Shown: piece after piece, positions 41,961 through 50,410 of the stretch
Position numbering within the stretch: position 1 is the first letter of the stretch
Layout of the letters: each line of letters begins with the position of its first letter
Assembly: GCA_045538935.1 (NCBI GenBank)
Contig: JAZQEI010000027.1
Coordinates: forward strand, 139,959 to 203,958
From: RGIG3013 sp045538935
Lineage (GTDB): Bacteria > Bacillota > Clostridia > Oscillospirales > Acutalibacteraceae
DNA length: 64,000 bases
Reading direction: 5' to 3'
Notes under the pieces: model-generated
What the model was told of the DNA's origin: nothing
Seen by the model: only the letters and a program-made list of their open reading frames with translations
Database searches by the model: none
Program-made: the position numbers and the translations under genes

Positions 41961-42574
41961 TAGTACTGGCTCCCTTTGAATTTTGGTTGAATTCGTTTGC
42001 AAGTTTTTATTCGTTGTTCAGAAATAATTGCATTTGCGGGCCTGTCAAACCTGCCATGGTATAAATGATGACGAATTTCGTCACTATAGCAAAGCACTGC
42101 AGAAAATCCGGTATAACGCGACATATATCTGTCGTAATATCCCATTCCGTAGCCTAATCTATAACCGTTAACGTCAACAGTAATAGACGGCAACAGCATT
42201 AAACACTTTGTAAAATCTGTTACTATAGGATAATCTGCGGGCGGTTCCAGAACATAAAAGGTTCCGGGCGATAAATCGTCAAAAGAATTTATATAATGAA
42301 ACTCCATATCTCTTGTGCCTGAAATGCACCTAGGAACTGCAACTTTTTTAGAATCTGCCCAGGCATTCTTAATTATTAATTCTGTGCTGATTTCTATAGG
42401 CGTAGAAACATAAACCAATATAGTCTCGGCTGAAGCATATTGGTATAATTTTCGTACATTTTCTGCAATTTTAATATCATTCTGTTTTCGTATCTCGGGA
42501 TCTATAGAGTTTCGTTTTTCGCGGGCGGCCACTCTAATATCTTGTTTGTATTTTCTAATATCTATAGGGCGCAT
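41960..42574 (-). CDS. fthC: 5-formyltetrahydrofolate cyclo-ligase
   Basis: Converts 5-formyl-THF to 5,10-methenyl-THF with ATP. The 204-residue protein has the conserved GYRLGYGMGYYDRYM motif near residue 138 and an N-terminal RVAAREKRNSI region. It overlaps the DJ-1 gene by 13 bases at the start and mltG by one base at the stop. It sits with tmk and thyX in a folate/dTMP neighbourhood. Confidence 0.9.
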   Translation of the reverse strand: MRPIDIRKYKQDIRVAAREKRNSIDPEIRKQNDIKIAENVRKLYQYASAETILVYVSTPIEISTELIIKNAWADSKKVAVPRCISGTRDMEFHYINSFDDLSPGTFYVLEPPADYPIVTDFTKCLMLLPSITVDVNGYRLGYGMGYYDRYMSRYTGFSAVLCYSDEIRHHLYHGRFDRPANAIISEQRIKTCKRIQPKFKGSQY

Positions 42575-43101
42575 TTCATTGCCGCCTTTAACTTCTTAGT
42601 ATTACAAGAAAAATAACCCGCTATTGCAAAGCCAAAATCCAAAGCAGAGCCTGCACCGTTAGCTGTAATAATATTACCGCTTATGCACACAGGGACATTA
42701 GAGATTTTTGCTCCCATAAGTTGCTCTTCAAAGCCGGTATAACAGGTTGCTTCTATGTCTTGTAAAAGTCCTTTATGACCTAAAATAGACGGTGCTGCGC
42801 ATATTGCCGCAATAAGAATATTGTTCTTAGCAGCATAATCTATAAACATTTGCACCTTTTCGGATTTTTCTAAATTAAGTGTACCTGGCATACCACCGGG
42901 CAAAATTACCGCTTGCATAGTTTCATCGGGCAAAATCTCGCAGTCAACAACATCGCAAAAAACTGGTATTCCGTGAGAACCGGTTACCACTTTATTGCCC
43001 ACACCAACTGTTGCTACCTCTAATTCGCTTCTGCGTAAAATATCTACCGTTGCAAGCGCTTCTATTTCTTCAAAGCCTTCGGCTAAAAAAACATATATCA
43101 T
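42562..43101 (-). CDS. DJ-1/PfpI family protein
   Basis: A 179-residue glutamine-amidotransferase-like protein of the DJ-1 family (deglycase or chaperone-like activities described for members). The conserved Glu is in EGFEEIEA near residue 12 and the nucleophile-elbow Cys in AAICAAPSIL near 100. Length is standard. It begins 11 bases after tmk and overlaps the next gene by 13 bases. The specific activity is not inferable. Confidence 0.88.
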   Translation of the reverse strand: MIYVFLAEGFEEIEALATVDILRRSELEVATVGVGNKVVTGSHGIPVFCDVVDCEILPDETMQAVILPGGMPGTLNLEKSEKVQMFIDYAAKNNILIAAICAAPSILGHKGLLQDIEATCYTGFEEQLMGAKISNVPVCISGNIITANGAGSALDFGFAIAGYFSCNTKKLKAAMKCAL

Positions 43102-43112
43102 AAATAAACATC

Positions 43113-43775
43113 CTAAAGTATTTTTAAAGCTTCGTCCAAAATATCGGCCGAAATTTCTTCTATTGTTCTGGCATTGCCATCTTTAGCACAAGGAATTATT
43201 TTCCAACCCGAATACTCGGCTGTAAAAAGTGCTGACTTACGACAATTCTCTAGATATTCAACATCTCTTTCGTGAATATCTTTTTTATTTTCGTCGCCCT
43301 TATAACGTCCGCTAAGAAGCTTTTGCGAAACATCTGTAGGCATATCTAAAAATATTACTAAATCGGGCTTTGGAATACCAATTTTGTTATATTCAAAATC
43401 GTATAGCCAATTTAAAAACGACTCCCATTGTTCACGCGGTAATTTTGAAGCTTGATGCACCGCATTAGAGGTGGTGTATCTACCAGATACTACTACCTTA
43501 CCATTATTGTAGGCGTTTGACCAATTTGTTTTAAACGAGGCATATCTGTCTACCGCATAAAAAACCGAAGATGCATATGCATTAACGTCACCAGGTTTAG
43601 AGCCAAATTCACCGGCTAAATACATTTTAACAAGTGCCGATGAATCACTATCATAATCTGGAAACGACACACTAACCGTTTCATACCCTTTTTGCTTTAA
43701 AGCCTCTGGTAATAAGTTGAGTTGTGTAGATTTTCCGCTTCCGTCAAGACCTTCTATAACAATTAGTTTTCCCAT
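43113..43775 (-). CDS. tmk: Thymidylate kinase
   Basis: Phosphorylates dTMP to dTDP. The 220-residue protein starts with the P-loop IEGLDGSGKSTQ, has a dTMP-binding DRYASF region near 95 and a LID segment GRYKGDENKKDIHERD near 155. It is 4 bases after thyX, so synthesis and phosphorylation of dTMP are cotranscribed. It is slightly longer than the usual 205-210 residues. Confidence 0.9.
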   Translation of the reverse strand: MGKLIVIEGLDGSGKSTQLNLLPEALKQKGYETVSVSFPDYDSDSSALVKMYLAGEFGSKPGDVNAYASSVFYAVDRYASFKTNWSNAYNNGKVVVSGRYTTSNAVHQASKLPREQWESFLNWLYDFEYNKIGIPKPDLVIFLDMPTDVSQKLLSGRYKGDENKKDIHERDVEYLENCRKSALFTAEYSGWKIIPCAKDGNARTIEEISADILDEALKIL

Positions 43776-43779
43776 TTTA

Positions 43780-44553
43780 TCACTGCTTGTCCTTTAATTT
43801 TTTGTAGAACTCTTTCATTTCATTTGCCTTACCGCAGGTCATTTTTCCTTCGGGACATTTTGAACACACACAGGTTGGTCCTGCGCTTTTAAACAAGTTA
43901 GGAGCCACCGCCACAACCAGTTCTAGCATTTGATCGGCTACTGCCTTAATTTCCCACTGTGCACGGTTACAACAACGATGTCTGAAGAAATTCATTAGAC
44001 TTCTGGCGTTCATTGTAACTACCATTTTGGTATCGCAAGCATTTGGCAAAACAAAACGCGCGTCTTCTATTGCTTTTTTCTCTGCCGACCTTTTTGCTGA
44101 TTTTTCATCCATACCACTAGCAACAAAATCATTAAAATGTTTTTTGCGCAAGATATCGGTGATTTTGTCATAATATTCCTTATCTTTTTGCATGGCTTCT
44201 AAAAACAAAGCGTGTGCTTCTGGAACAGACTTAATTTCGGGCGGAGTAACATATTCAAAATCGTTCTCTGTAACATATCTTTGACTCTGAACCGAAAATG
44301 ACGCAATTCTATGACGTGTTATTTGTGCAAGTAGCGCTCTAGATACACCTTCAATTCCAAAAGTAAAACTAACATGTTCAATTGGACTTTCATGACCAAT
44401 TTCAGAAAGCATTTCAACAAATGACGCTGCCTTTTGCTCGTCAAGGCCATCGCGTATGGTTTCTATGGTAGCAGGACTATAACACAGTTTTGCCGCTGAA
44501 GCCACAGCAAACTCTGGGTTTGGCGTATATGTAAGCAAGGTTACCTTTGCCAT
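43780..44553 (-). CDS. thyX: FAD-dependent thymidylate synthase
   Basis: ThyX makes dTMP from dUMP with FAD and methylene-THF. The 257-residue protein carries the ThyX signature RHRIASFSVQSQRY near residue 83 and a second MNFFRHRCCNRAQWEIKAVA region. The C-terminus adds CVCSKCPEGKMTC, a Cys-rich extension with four or five cysteines. ATG at 44553 follows AAGGAG; a GTG upstream is less likely. No thyA is present in the window. Confidence 0.93.
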   Translation of the reverse strand: MAKVTLLTYTPNPEFAVASAAKLCYSPATIETIRDGLDEQKAASFVEMLSEIGHESPIEHVSFTFGIEGVSRALLAQITRHRIASFSVQSQRYVTENDFEYVTPPEIKSVPEAHALFLEAMQKDKEYYDKITDILRKKHFNDFVASGMDEKSAKRSAEKKAIEDARFVLPNACDTKMVVTMNARSLMNFFRHRCCNRAQWEIKAVADQMLELVVAVAPNLFKSAGPTCVCSKCPEGKMTCGKANEMKEFYKKLKDKQ

Positions 44554-44696
44554 TTCAGACACTCCTTGTAGGTATATTTATTATGATTATATCAAATAAA
44601 TGGCCGCTTATCAACATAAATTTTAGTTCTTACGTTTAAATAATTATGTATGATTAGACGATTTTACAATATACACGATAGGTAGATATAATTTTG

Positions 44697-44725
44697 TAGA
44701 CATACTTGTTCTTTTATGATAAAAT
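44697..44725 (+). promoter_or_regulatory. Promoter of the moxR operon
   Basis: TAGACA (44697-44702), a 17-base spacer, TAAAAT (44720-44725), with TG one base before the -10 (extended -10). It lies 36 bases before the moxR start. Confidence 0.5.
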
Positions 44726-44760
44726 TAGTTAAATATTATTAAATTTGAGGGGAATTATAT

Positions 44761-45699
44761 ATGGATTATTCAAAAACACTAAGCCAAATAAAAGAAAATA
44801 TAAAGAAAGCTGTAGTTGGAAAAGACGAAGTTATTGACCTTTTACTAGTTTCGTTAATATGTTCAGGTCATGTTTTGGTTGAGGACGTACCCGGTCTTGG
44901 TAAAACTACTATGGTTTCAGCTTTGGCATCTAGCTTAGGCTGCAATTTTCAAAGAATTCAGTTTACACCCGATATTCTGCCCTCAGATATAACCGGATTT
45001 ACTATGTTTAACATGAAAACCGGCGAAAAGGAATTTCACAAGGGTAGCATTATGCATCAAATAGTTTTGGCCGATGAAATTAACCGTGCCAGTCCTAAGA
45101 CACAGTCCGCTCTATTAGAGGCTATGCAAGAGCGCCAAGTAACTGTCGATGCAAACACATATATTCTACCAAAGCCCTTTATGGTTTTGGCTACACAAAA
45201 CCCTGTCGATATGGCAGGTACATATCCCCTTCCAGAAGCACAGTTAGACAGATTTTTCATGCAGCTGAGCATGGGATATCCCACCAAAGCAGGAGAACTT
45301 GAAATTTTAAAATCTCACCGCTCTGTTACCGATGTGGTTAATCTTGATCCTGTTGCATCTGCCGAAGATGTTCTTGCTATGCAAAAACAGGTAGAAAATG
45401 TTCATTGCGATGAAAAACTAATGAATTATATTGTTGATATTGTAGAAGCAACACGTAATTACGACGGCGTGCTTATAGGAGCCAGTCCTCGTGGTTCTAT
45501 TGCCTTATTACAAGCCGCTTGCGGCCATGCCATGCTAAACGGCCGTGACTTTGTAACACCCGATGATATTAAAAAACTTGCCCCTTACGTTTTATGTCAT
45601 CGTATAATTATGCGCGGCAGAGCAGGTATAGGCTCAAATGCTCAACTTGAAGTTGTAAACAACATATTAAAAAATATTAAGATACCGAAGGCCGAATAA
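44761..45699 (+). CDS. MoxR-family AAA ATPase
   Basis: A 312-residue AAA+ chaperone of the MoxR group. Walker A is DVPGLGKTTMV near 42, Walker B and sensor VLADEINRASPKTQSALLEAMQERQV near 102, and Arg finger region LPEAQLDRFFMQL. It starts with ATG preceded by GAGGGGA. The DUF58 gene starts at its stop (TAATG). MoxR-DUF58-transglutaminase operons are widespread; MoxR is thought to assemble the von Willebrand-like DUF58 partner, but the cargo here is unknown. Confidence 0.93.
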   Translation: MDYSKTLSQIKENIKKAVVGKDEVIDLLLVSLICSGHVLVEDVPGLGKTTMVSALASSLGCNFQRIQFTPDILPSDITGFTMFNMKTGEKEFHKGSIMHQIVLADEINRASPKTQSALLEAMQERQVTVDANTYILPKPFMVLATQNPVDMAGTYPLPEAQLDRFFMQLSMGYPTKAGELEILKSHRSVTDVVNLDPVASAEDVLAMQKQVENVHCDEKLMNYIVDIVEATRNYDGVLIGASPRGSIALLQAACGHAMLNGRDFVTPDDIKKLAPYVLCHRIIMRGRAGIGSNAQLEVVNNILKNIKIPKAE

Positions 45700-46919
45700 T
45701 GTCTAGAAGAGGAATTGGATTTATACTGATATTTGTAGCAACCTTAATTCTTGCAATGGGTACAGGTATCAGAGAATTGTTTTTTATAGCGTACGCCCTT
45801 GCCGCCGTTTGTTTGTTTTCGGCAATATCTTGTCTACTTGCAGCAGTAGCAATAACCGTAAACAGCAAACTACCCAACAATGACGTACAGCGCAATGAGA
45901 CCATATCTTTAACGGTTCATATGCGCGGCGTAATTTTACTGCCATGCATATGCGATATTTACATAACTATTCCCGGTCTTACAAAATCTAATAAAAGCCT
46001 TAAAGGCACTCAAAACCATATGCTGTGTTTATTGCCCGGAAACTGCAATAAAAAATACAGCTTTGAGTTGCTGTGCGCTTATAAGGGAGTTTGGCAGGTT
46101 GGCATACAAAAAATGTATGTTCATGATATTTTTGGGTTGTTCTCATTTCCGCTTTTGCAAAACAGAGAGTTAATTGCAGTTGCGCATTCAGTTAGCGTTC
46201 ACCCAAAAGCATACGATATTGATAACCAACATATAAACCCACCTTCTAAAATCGGTTTAGACCTTACACAAATTAAGGAGTCCGATGCGGGCGATTCATT
46301 GTCTAGTTCACGCCCGTACCAATATGGTGACCCACTTAAGAGAATTAACTGGAAGCAAACCGCAAAAACACGTGAACTTTATGTTCGCAAGTTCGAGCTT
46401 GAACAAAACCCTCAAGTTCTCATTTTGCTTGATTCATTAAGCACATTTAACCCCAATGAATGTGCAAATCTTGCGTGCGATATCGCTGCTACTATTGCCA
46501 AATATTATCTTAACAAAAACTGCAACGTTAGATTATTGCTAGTTAGAATTCCCGATAAAACCGTTTCGAGTGAGTTTGAGTGTGTAGCAACATCGCCCAG
46601 TGAATATGCGAAATTAGACGAACTTCTTATTTCGTTTAAATTTGCAAAAGACCTCGTACCGCTTGATATTCCGTTACTTGATAGTGCGCAGTTTAGTAAT
46701 GCAAACACTGTTCATGTAATAACCGCTAATCCATCAGAAGTTCTTATGAATTCGGTTAACACGTTATTCGAACAAGACTACATAGTTTCTTGCATTGTAC
46801 CTGCCGCAGATGAAAAATCAGCACAAAAGATATACGCATTATTCTCTGCTTCTAACGCAAAGCCAGTAGTTATTTACGATGCTGACCAAATTAGTGATAA
46901 GTTAGGAGAGTGTTTATAA
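45699..46919 (+). CDS. DUF58 domain protein
   Basis: A 406-residue protein with two N-terminal hydrophobic helices (about 5-52), a beta-rich region and the DUF58 domain, seen as DPLKRINWKQTAKTRELYVRKFE near 210, a von Willebrand-like fold. A MIDAS-like LILLDSLSTF follows. Partner of the MoxR ATPase upstream and the transglutaminase-fold protein downstream, both in TAATG overlaps. Confidence 0.9.
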   Translation: MSRRGIGFILIFVATLILAMGTGIRELFFIAYALAAVCLFSAISCLLAAVAITVNSKLPNNDVQRNETISLTVHMRGVILLPCICDIYITIPGLTKSNKSLKGTQNHMLCLLPGNCNKKYSFELLCAYKGVWQVGIQKMYVHDIFGLFSFPLLQNRELIAVAHSVSVHPKAYDIDNQHINPPSKIGLDLTQIKESDAGDSLSSSRPYQYGDPLKRINWKQTAKTRELYVRKFELEQNPQVLILLDSLSTFNPNECANLACDIAATIAKYYLNKNCNVRLLLVRIPDKTVSSEFECVATSPSEYAKLDELLISFKFAKDLVPLDIPLLDSAQFSNANTVHVITANPSEVLMNSVNTLFEQDYIVSCIVPAADEKSAQKIYALFSASNAKPVVIYDADQISDKLGECL

Positions 46920-49363
46920 TGAAATTTGTTAAGAAAAACATCTCCTTATTTGAGCTACTGTTAGATACCATTAGTTGCTTTCTTTTATCTAGCGGCTTAG
47001 TTCTGGCTGTTTATCCTCAGATTTCACCCAACTACACATTGGGCACCATTTTTTTATACTCATTACTAATTACAATAGCATTATCTGCCGCTTCAATTTT
47101 TGGTTGGAAAAGTCTGGTTGCTTTAGGCGGAGCTTTGGTTTTAACAACTGTATTCTTATTGCTGTTTAATAAGTTGTTCGACTTTATAAACTATGTATCG
47201 GGTTTTATGAACTGGTTATTTACCGGCATGTTACCTGACTCTGAGTATAACGTTGCGCAAAGCTATACCGTTATGCAAGCTGGCCTTTGTGTAGGCGTTT
47301 GCCTAATAGTATTTGTTTTTGTACGTGTTTTACATAGCGTATACCCATTAGATGTTGCTGCTTTTATTATTGTTGGAATATATACACTTTACGGTATTAC
47401 CGCAAACAACTTAACCATTGCCATTTTAATAGCTGCGGGCTCATTACCTGTTGTTTCTACTAACTTTTACAGTAAGCGCAAATCTCTCAAAGCAATATTT
47501 AAACGCAAAAAACCCGATACCATCACCCCCCGCTGGACCGTACAAGCAGTTGCAGCAGTTGTTTGTGTATTGGGAATAGTTGTGGCATCTGTGGTGTTGC
47601 CTACCGATACTATGGCAATGCGCAGAAGATTTGCAACCAATATTACAGCAGATCTTCAAACTGCTACCAATATATATAGCGTTCGACAAAAAAGCTTTAA
47701 GCAAACAAACCTTCACGCTTTAGGTCTTCAACCCCGTATGAGACTTGGCGGTAATTTAGAATTTGAAAGCGATGAGGTCGTTGCAATTGTTGAATCTGAA
47801 CACAAAGACAAGATTCTTTTAAAAGCCATTGTCTTAGATGTTTGGGATGGTACCATGTGGAAAGCTTCGTTTGATACTGCATATAGGTACGATAGCAAAT
47901 ACTTTAAAGACGACCAAACCGCTGTATTTGATGATAATGTAAGTACCGATAAGGCAATTAACAGTATACTTACCGAAATTTACACACCAAAATCAGCAAC
48001 GGTTACCCTTATTAAACCTTCACCGCTTCTACTTATGCCTAACGGCGCAACATCTATAAAAGAAGACACACCTCTTATTGACCCAATAATGTACAACTAT
48101 TTATCGGAGGTTTTTGCCTTTACCGAATTGCCCGAAGGTTACACATACACCGTAAATTATAACGATTTCCAATTAAATTATGCACGTATTGCTACCCTAC
48201 CTCTATTTACGAGCCTTGTAAAAGACCCTATGGCCGATAATACCGAATTTATACAAAAATACACCGCTCTTCCCGAAAACTTTCCAAAATCTGTTATTAA
48301 CCATGCACTTAAACTTACCGACGGACTAAAAAGTGACTACGAAATGGTAGCTGAAATGACACGCTACTTATCAGATTCTAAGGTGTTTGTTTACACAAAC
48401 ACTCCAGGTGCTTTGCCAAATAATACCGACCTTGCGGTACAACTTTTAAGAACAAGAAGCGGTTCTAGCGTATATTACGCCAACTGCTTGGCCGTCATGG
48501 CACGTTCTTTAGGAATTCCGTCTAGAGTGGTAGGCGGTTACTACGCAGAAACCTGGAACGAACAGTTTAGTTGCTTCTCTGCAACCGAAAGCGATGCTTT
48601 TGCTTGGGTAGAGTGCTACATTAAAAACGTTGGTTGGGTAACATTTAACCCATCACCAATAAACCCACCAACCGAAGAAGAACAGGTGGTTGAAGATGAC
48701 AATGGCACCCCAGAAAGCAAGCCTGAGTACGAGCCATTACCTGACGATTTGTTTGAAGAAGAACCACAAGAAGATCCTAAGCCAGACAAAGCCTTTGAGC
48801 TTAACACTTTAATTGTCATATTGCTCGTGTTGGCTGCTATACTTGTTATAATTGCATTTAGAAGCTTATTTACAAAATGGCTATACTCGTATGAACATGC
48901 CACAAAATCATTTAAACACAACACCAAAAAGATTTGTGAATATTATTTTTACGATATTAGAAACCAGCTTAGACTTCTTAAAATTAAACGTAAGCCAACC
49001 GAGACCTTAATGGAACAGTTGCAAAAAGCAAACTCGCTTAATTGTTATGATTCATTAGAGCGCAGCTTTAAGGTTATAGAAATGCTTCGTTACTCTTTAA
49101 CAAATACCTATGATGCATATTATGCTAAACAGTTGCATAGCACTCACCTATTGCTAGAAGATGTTTTAAAAACTTCTACAAGTAAATTTATGTACCTACT
49201 TATGCGTAGAGTTTTAAGACCGGGTAAATTTTGCTTTATAGTATCAACAAATATTTACCGTGTATATTTAAAACTACACACCGCATACAAAAAAAATAAA
49301 GTTGCAGTTGTGAACAAAATATCTGATATAAAATTACAGATTGATAAACGAAAATACAGTTAA
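46919..49363 (+). CDS. Transglutaminase-like membrane protein with substituted catalytic triad
   Basis: An 814-residue TgpA-like protein: about five or six N-terminal TM helices to residue 230, an extracytoplasmic region, a transglutaminase-like domain at about 460-590, a Pro/Glu-rich linker, a TM helix near 637-655 and a cytoplasmic C-terminal domain. In the transglutaminase domain the usual Cys (GxCxxFA) is Ser517 in SGSSVYYANCLAVMARSLGIP, the usual His (DAHAW) is Phe561 in ESDAFAWVE, and the usual Asp (FDPT) is Asn577 in TFNPSP. The fold looks kept but the triad is lost. ATG at 46919 overlaps the DUF58 stop and follows AGGAGAG. Last gene of the operon. Confidence 0.85.
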   Translation: MKFVKKNISLFELLLDTISCFLLSSGLVLAVYPQISPNYTLGTIFLYSLLITIALSAASIFGWKSLVALGGALVLTTVFLLLFNKLFDFINYVSGFMNWLFTGMLPDSEYNVAQSYTVMQAGLCVGVCLIVFVFVRVLHSVYPLDVAAFIIVGIYTLYGITANNLTIAILIAAGSLPVVSTNFYSKRKSLKAIFKRKKPDTITPRWTVQAVAAVVCVLGIVVASVVLPTDTMAMRRRFATNITADLQTATNIYSVRQKSFKQTNLHALGLQPRMRLGGNLEFESDEVVAIVESEHKDKILLKAIVLDVWDGTMWKASFDTAYRYDSKYFKDDQTAVFDDNVSTDKAINSILTEIYTPKSATVTLIKPSPLLLMPNGATSIKEDTPLIDPIMYNYLSEVFAFTELPEGYTYTVNYNDFQLNYARIATLPLFTSLVKDPMADNTEFIQKYTALPENFPKSVINHALKLTDGLKSDYEMVAEMTRYLSDSKVFVYTNTPGALPNNTDLAVQLLRTRSGSSVYYANCLAVMARSLGIPSRVVGGYYAETWNEQFSCFSATESDAFAWVECYIKNVGWVTFNPSPINPPTEEEQVVEDDNGTPESKPEYEPLPDDLFEEEPQEDPKPDKAFELNTLIVILLVLAAILVIIAFRSLFTKWLYSYEHATKSFKHNTKKICEYYFYDIRNQLRLLKIKRKPTETLMEQLQKANSLNCYDSLERSFKVIEMLRYSLTNTYDAYYAKQLHSTHLLLEDVLKTSTSKFMYLLMRRVLRPGKFCFIVSTNIYRVYLKLHTAYKKNKVAVVNKISDIKLQIDKRKYS

Positions 49364-49366
49364 CAA

Positions 49367-49398
49367 AAAGCCGTAAACCTTAACTGGTTTACGGCTTT
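49367..49398. terminator. Terminator between the transglutaminase-like gene and abrB
   Basis: A perfect 13-bp stem (49367-49379 with 49386-49398; arm AAAGCCGTAAACC), a 6-base loop, A/T runs on both flanks. It serves both convergent transcripts. Confidence 0.85.
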
Positions 49399-49413
49399 AA
49401 ATTTAATAAAACT

Positions 49414-49674
49414 TTATTCTGTTATCTCTTTTAACGAAACTAGTTTTTCAATACAAGCTTTACAAACATTTTTTCCGTTTAAAGAAACAATGTCTTCTGA
49501 ATTATCGCAAAAAGTGCATGTTGGATGATATTTTTTTAGTATTATTTTATCGTCATCTACAAACACTTCTATGTTAGCATCATCACTGGCAACATCAAGC
49601 TGACGACGAAGTTCCATTGGTATAACAAATCTACCTAGCTTGTCTATACTACGAACTATACCAGTTGCTTTCAT
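49414..49674 (-). CDS. AbrB/SpoVT-family transcription factor with zinc-ribbon-like tail
   Basis: An 86-residue transition-state regulator. The N-terminal swapped-hairpin DNA-binding domain is MKATGIVRSIDKLGRFVIPMELRRQLDV, typical of AbrB. The C-terminus carries TCTFCDNSED and VCKACIEKL, two CxxC pairs that look like a small zinc ribbon, common in clostridial AbrB proteins. It is preceded by a perfect sigma-A promoter overlapped by a perfect inverted repeat, suggesting autorepression. Confidence 0.88.
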   Translation of the reverse strand: MKATGIVRSIDKLGRFVIPMELRRQLDVASDDANIEVFVDDDKIILKKYHPTCTFCDNSEDIVSLNGKNVCKACIEKLVSLKEITE

Positions 49675-49691
49675 TTAAAACCACCCCTTAA

Positions 49692-49725
49692 AAATTTAAC
49701 ATATTATATCATAACTGTTAAATTT
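49692..49725. promoter_or_regulatory. Putative AbrB autoregulatory operator
   Basis: AAATTTAACA (49692-49701) and TGTTAAATTT (49716-49725) form a perfect 10-bp inverted repeat with a 14-base spacer. The spacer contains the -10 hexamer and the right arm sits in the promoter's 17-base spacer, so binding would block transcription of abrB. Confidence 0.55.
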
Positions 49726-49731
49726 TGTCAA
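49703..49731 (-). promoter_or_regulatory. Promoter of abrB
   Basis: On the minus strand a perfect TTGACA (49731-49726), 17 bases, perfect TATAAT (49708-49703). Confidence 0.85.
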
Positions 49732-49794
49732 TAAATATGTCTTTTTGAAATATTTACGGTGTTTTTATTTGAAAAAATTATTAAATGTCGAAAG

Positions 49795-49990
49795 AATATT
49801 TGCTCCCGCCCTGCCGTATCGCTCTAATAATAACCTGCAAAAAGCAGGTGGGTGTCCGCCCAACAGTTTTGTGCTCCCAACGTCCGAATAAATCGGGAGG
49901 TCTGCAAACCCGCTGCCGGAGAAAAGACTCCCATAATAAAAGTTGTAGGGTTATAATAGATATCGTTCGCGAACAGGGCAGGATAACTTA
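49795..49990 (+). ncRNA. Structured non-coding RNA candidate, possibly 6S RNA (strand not certain)
   Basis: This stretch is clearly richer in G+C than the surrounding intergenic DNA and is covered by no convincing gene. Its ends pair: GCCCTG (49808-49813) with CAGGGC (49974-49979), extended by TCC (49804-49806) with GGA (49981-49983). Then GTATC (49816-49820) pairs with GATAT (49959-49963, one G-U), and ATAACC (49830-49835) with GGTTAT (49949-49954). Inside are hairpins CCTGC-AAAAA-GCAGG (49834-49848), CCGA-ATAAA-TCGG (49884-49896) and GGAG-AAAAGA-CTCC (49918-49931). The long, interrupted hairpin of about 190 nt is the plan of 6S RNA (ssrS), and the plus-strand 5' motif CCCTGCCGTATCG loosely resembles 6S starts I recall, which I cannot verify. 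The strand is inferred from this and could be the other. Confidence 0.5.
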
Positions 49991-49994
49991 CTAA

Positions 49995-50291
49995 TTATTT
50001 TTCTTCTATTTCAAAAAAATCTTGTAAACGGTCTATAAAAGCATCTGCTACGGTTTCGTACTCATCATCGTCCTCTATTTCTTCAAAGTACTCTTCGCCG
50101 TCTTCTTCGGTAACCTTGACAATTACAAGCTCTCCGCTTTCTTCAAGAATTTTTTCAGGATCTTGATGAACCGGCAACAATGCTAAATATCTGTCTGTGT
50201 CGGTCTCTAAGCTATCAAGAACTTCAAAAGTAAATTCTTTTCCGTCATCGTTAGCAAGAGTTATTATATCCGGATTATATTCTTCGTTCAT
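49995..50291 (-). CDS. DUF1292 family protein
   Basis: A 98-residue acidic protein of the DUF1292 (YrzB-like) family: DIITLANDDGKEFTFEVLDSLETDTDRYLALLP and a long acidic tail (ITEEDGEEYFEEIEDDDEYE). In Bacillus its gene lies in the alaS-yrrK-yrzB-mltG region; here mltG and alaS are a few kilobases away, so the association is loosened. Function is unknown. A sigma-A promoter is visible upstream. Confidence 0.85.
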   Translation of the reverse strand: MNEEYNPDIITLANDDGKEFTFEVLDSLETDTDRYLALLPVHQDPEKILEESGELVIVKVTEEDGEEYFEEIEDDDEYETVADAFIDRLQDFFEIEEK

Positions 50292-50327
50292 ATTTTTCTC
50301 CTTAAAATAATTTTTATTCTTTATTAT

Positions 50328-50356
50328 ATTTTAACCGCCAAACATAAAATAGTCAA
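50328..50356 (-). promoter_or_regulatory. Promoter of the DUF1292 gene
   Basis: On the minus strand TTGACT (50356-50351), 17 bases, TAAAAT (50333-50328), about 37 bases before the start codon. Confidence 0.6.
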
Positions 50357-50364
50357 TAGTTTAA

Positions 50365-50405
50365 AAAAAGCAAAATACAGTTTATGAAGCTGCATTTTGC
50401 TTTTT
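50365..50405 (-). terminator. Terminator of the DUF5050-type lipoprotein gene
   Basis: Arms 50365-50380 and 50390-50405 pair with a single A-C mismatch (AAAAAGCAAAAT core) and end in a U-rich run on the minus strand, just after the stop at 50411. Confidence 0.65.
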
Positions 50406-50410
50406 AAAAT

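Noticed and set aside
49785..49994. A 69-residue reading frame over the structured-RNA candidate
   Set aside because: No ribosome binding site, composition unlike neighbouring proteins, and the DNA folds strongly. Best explained as non-coding.
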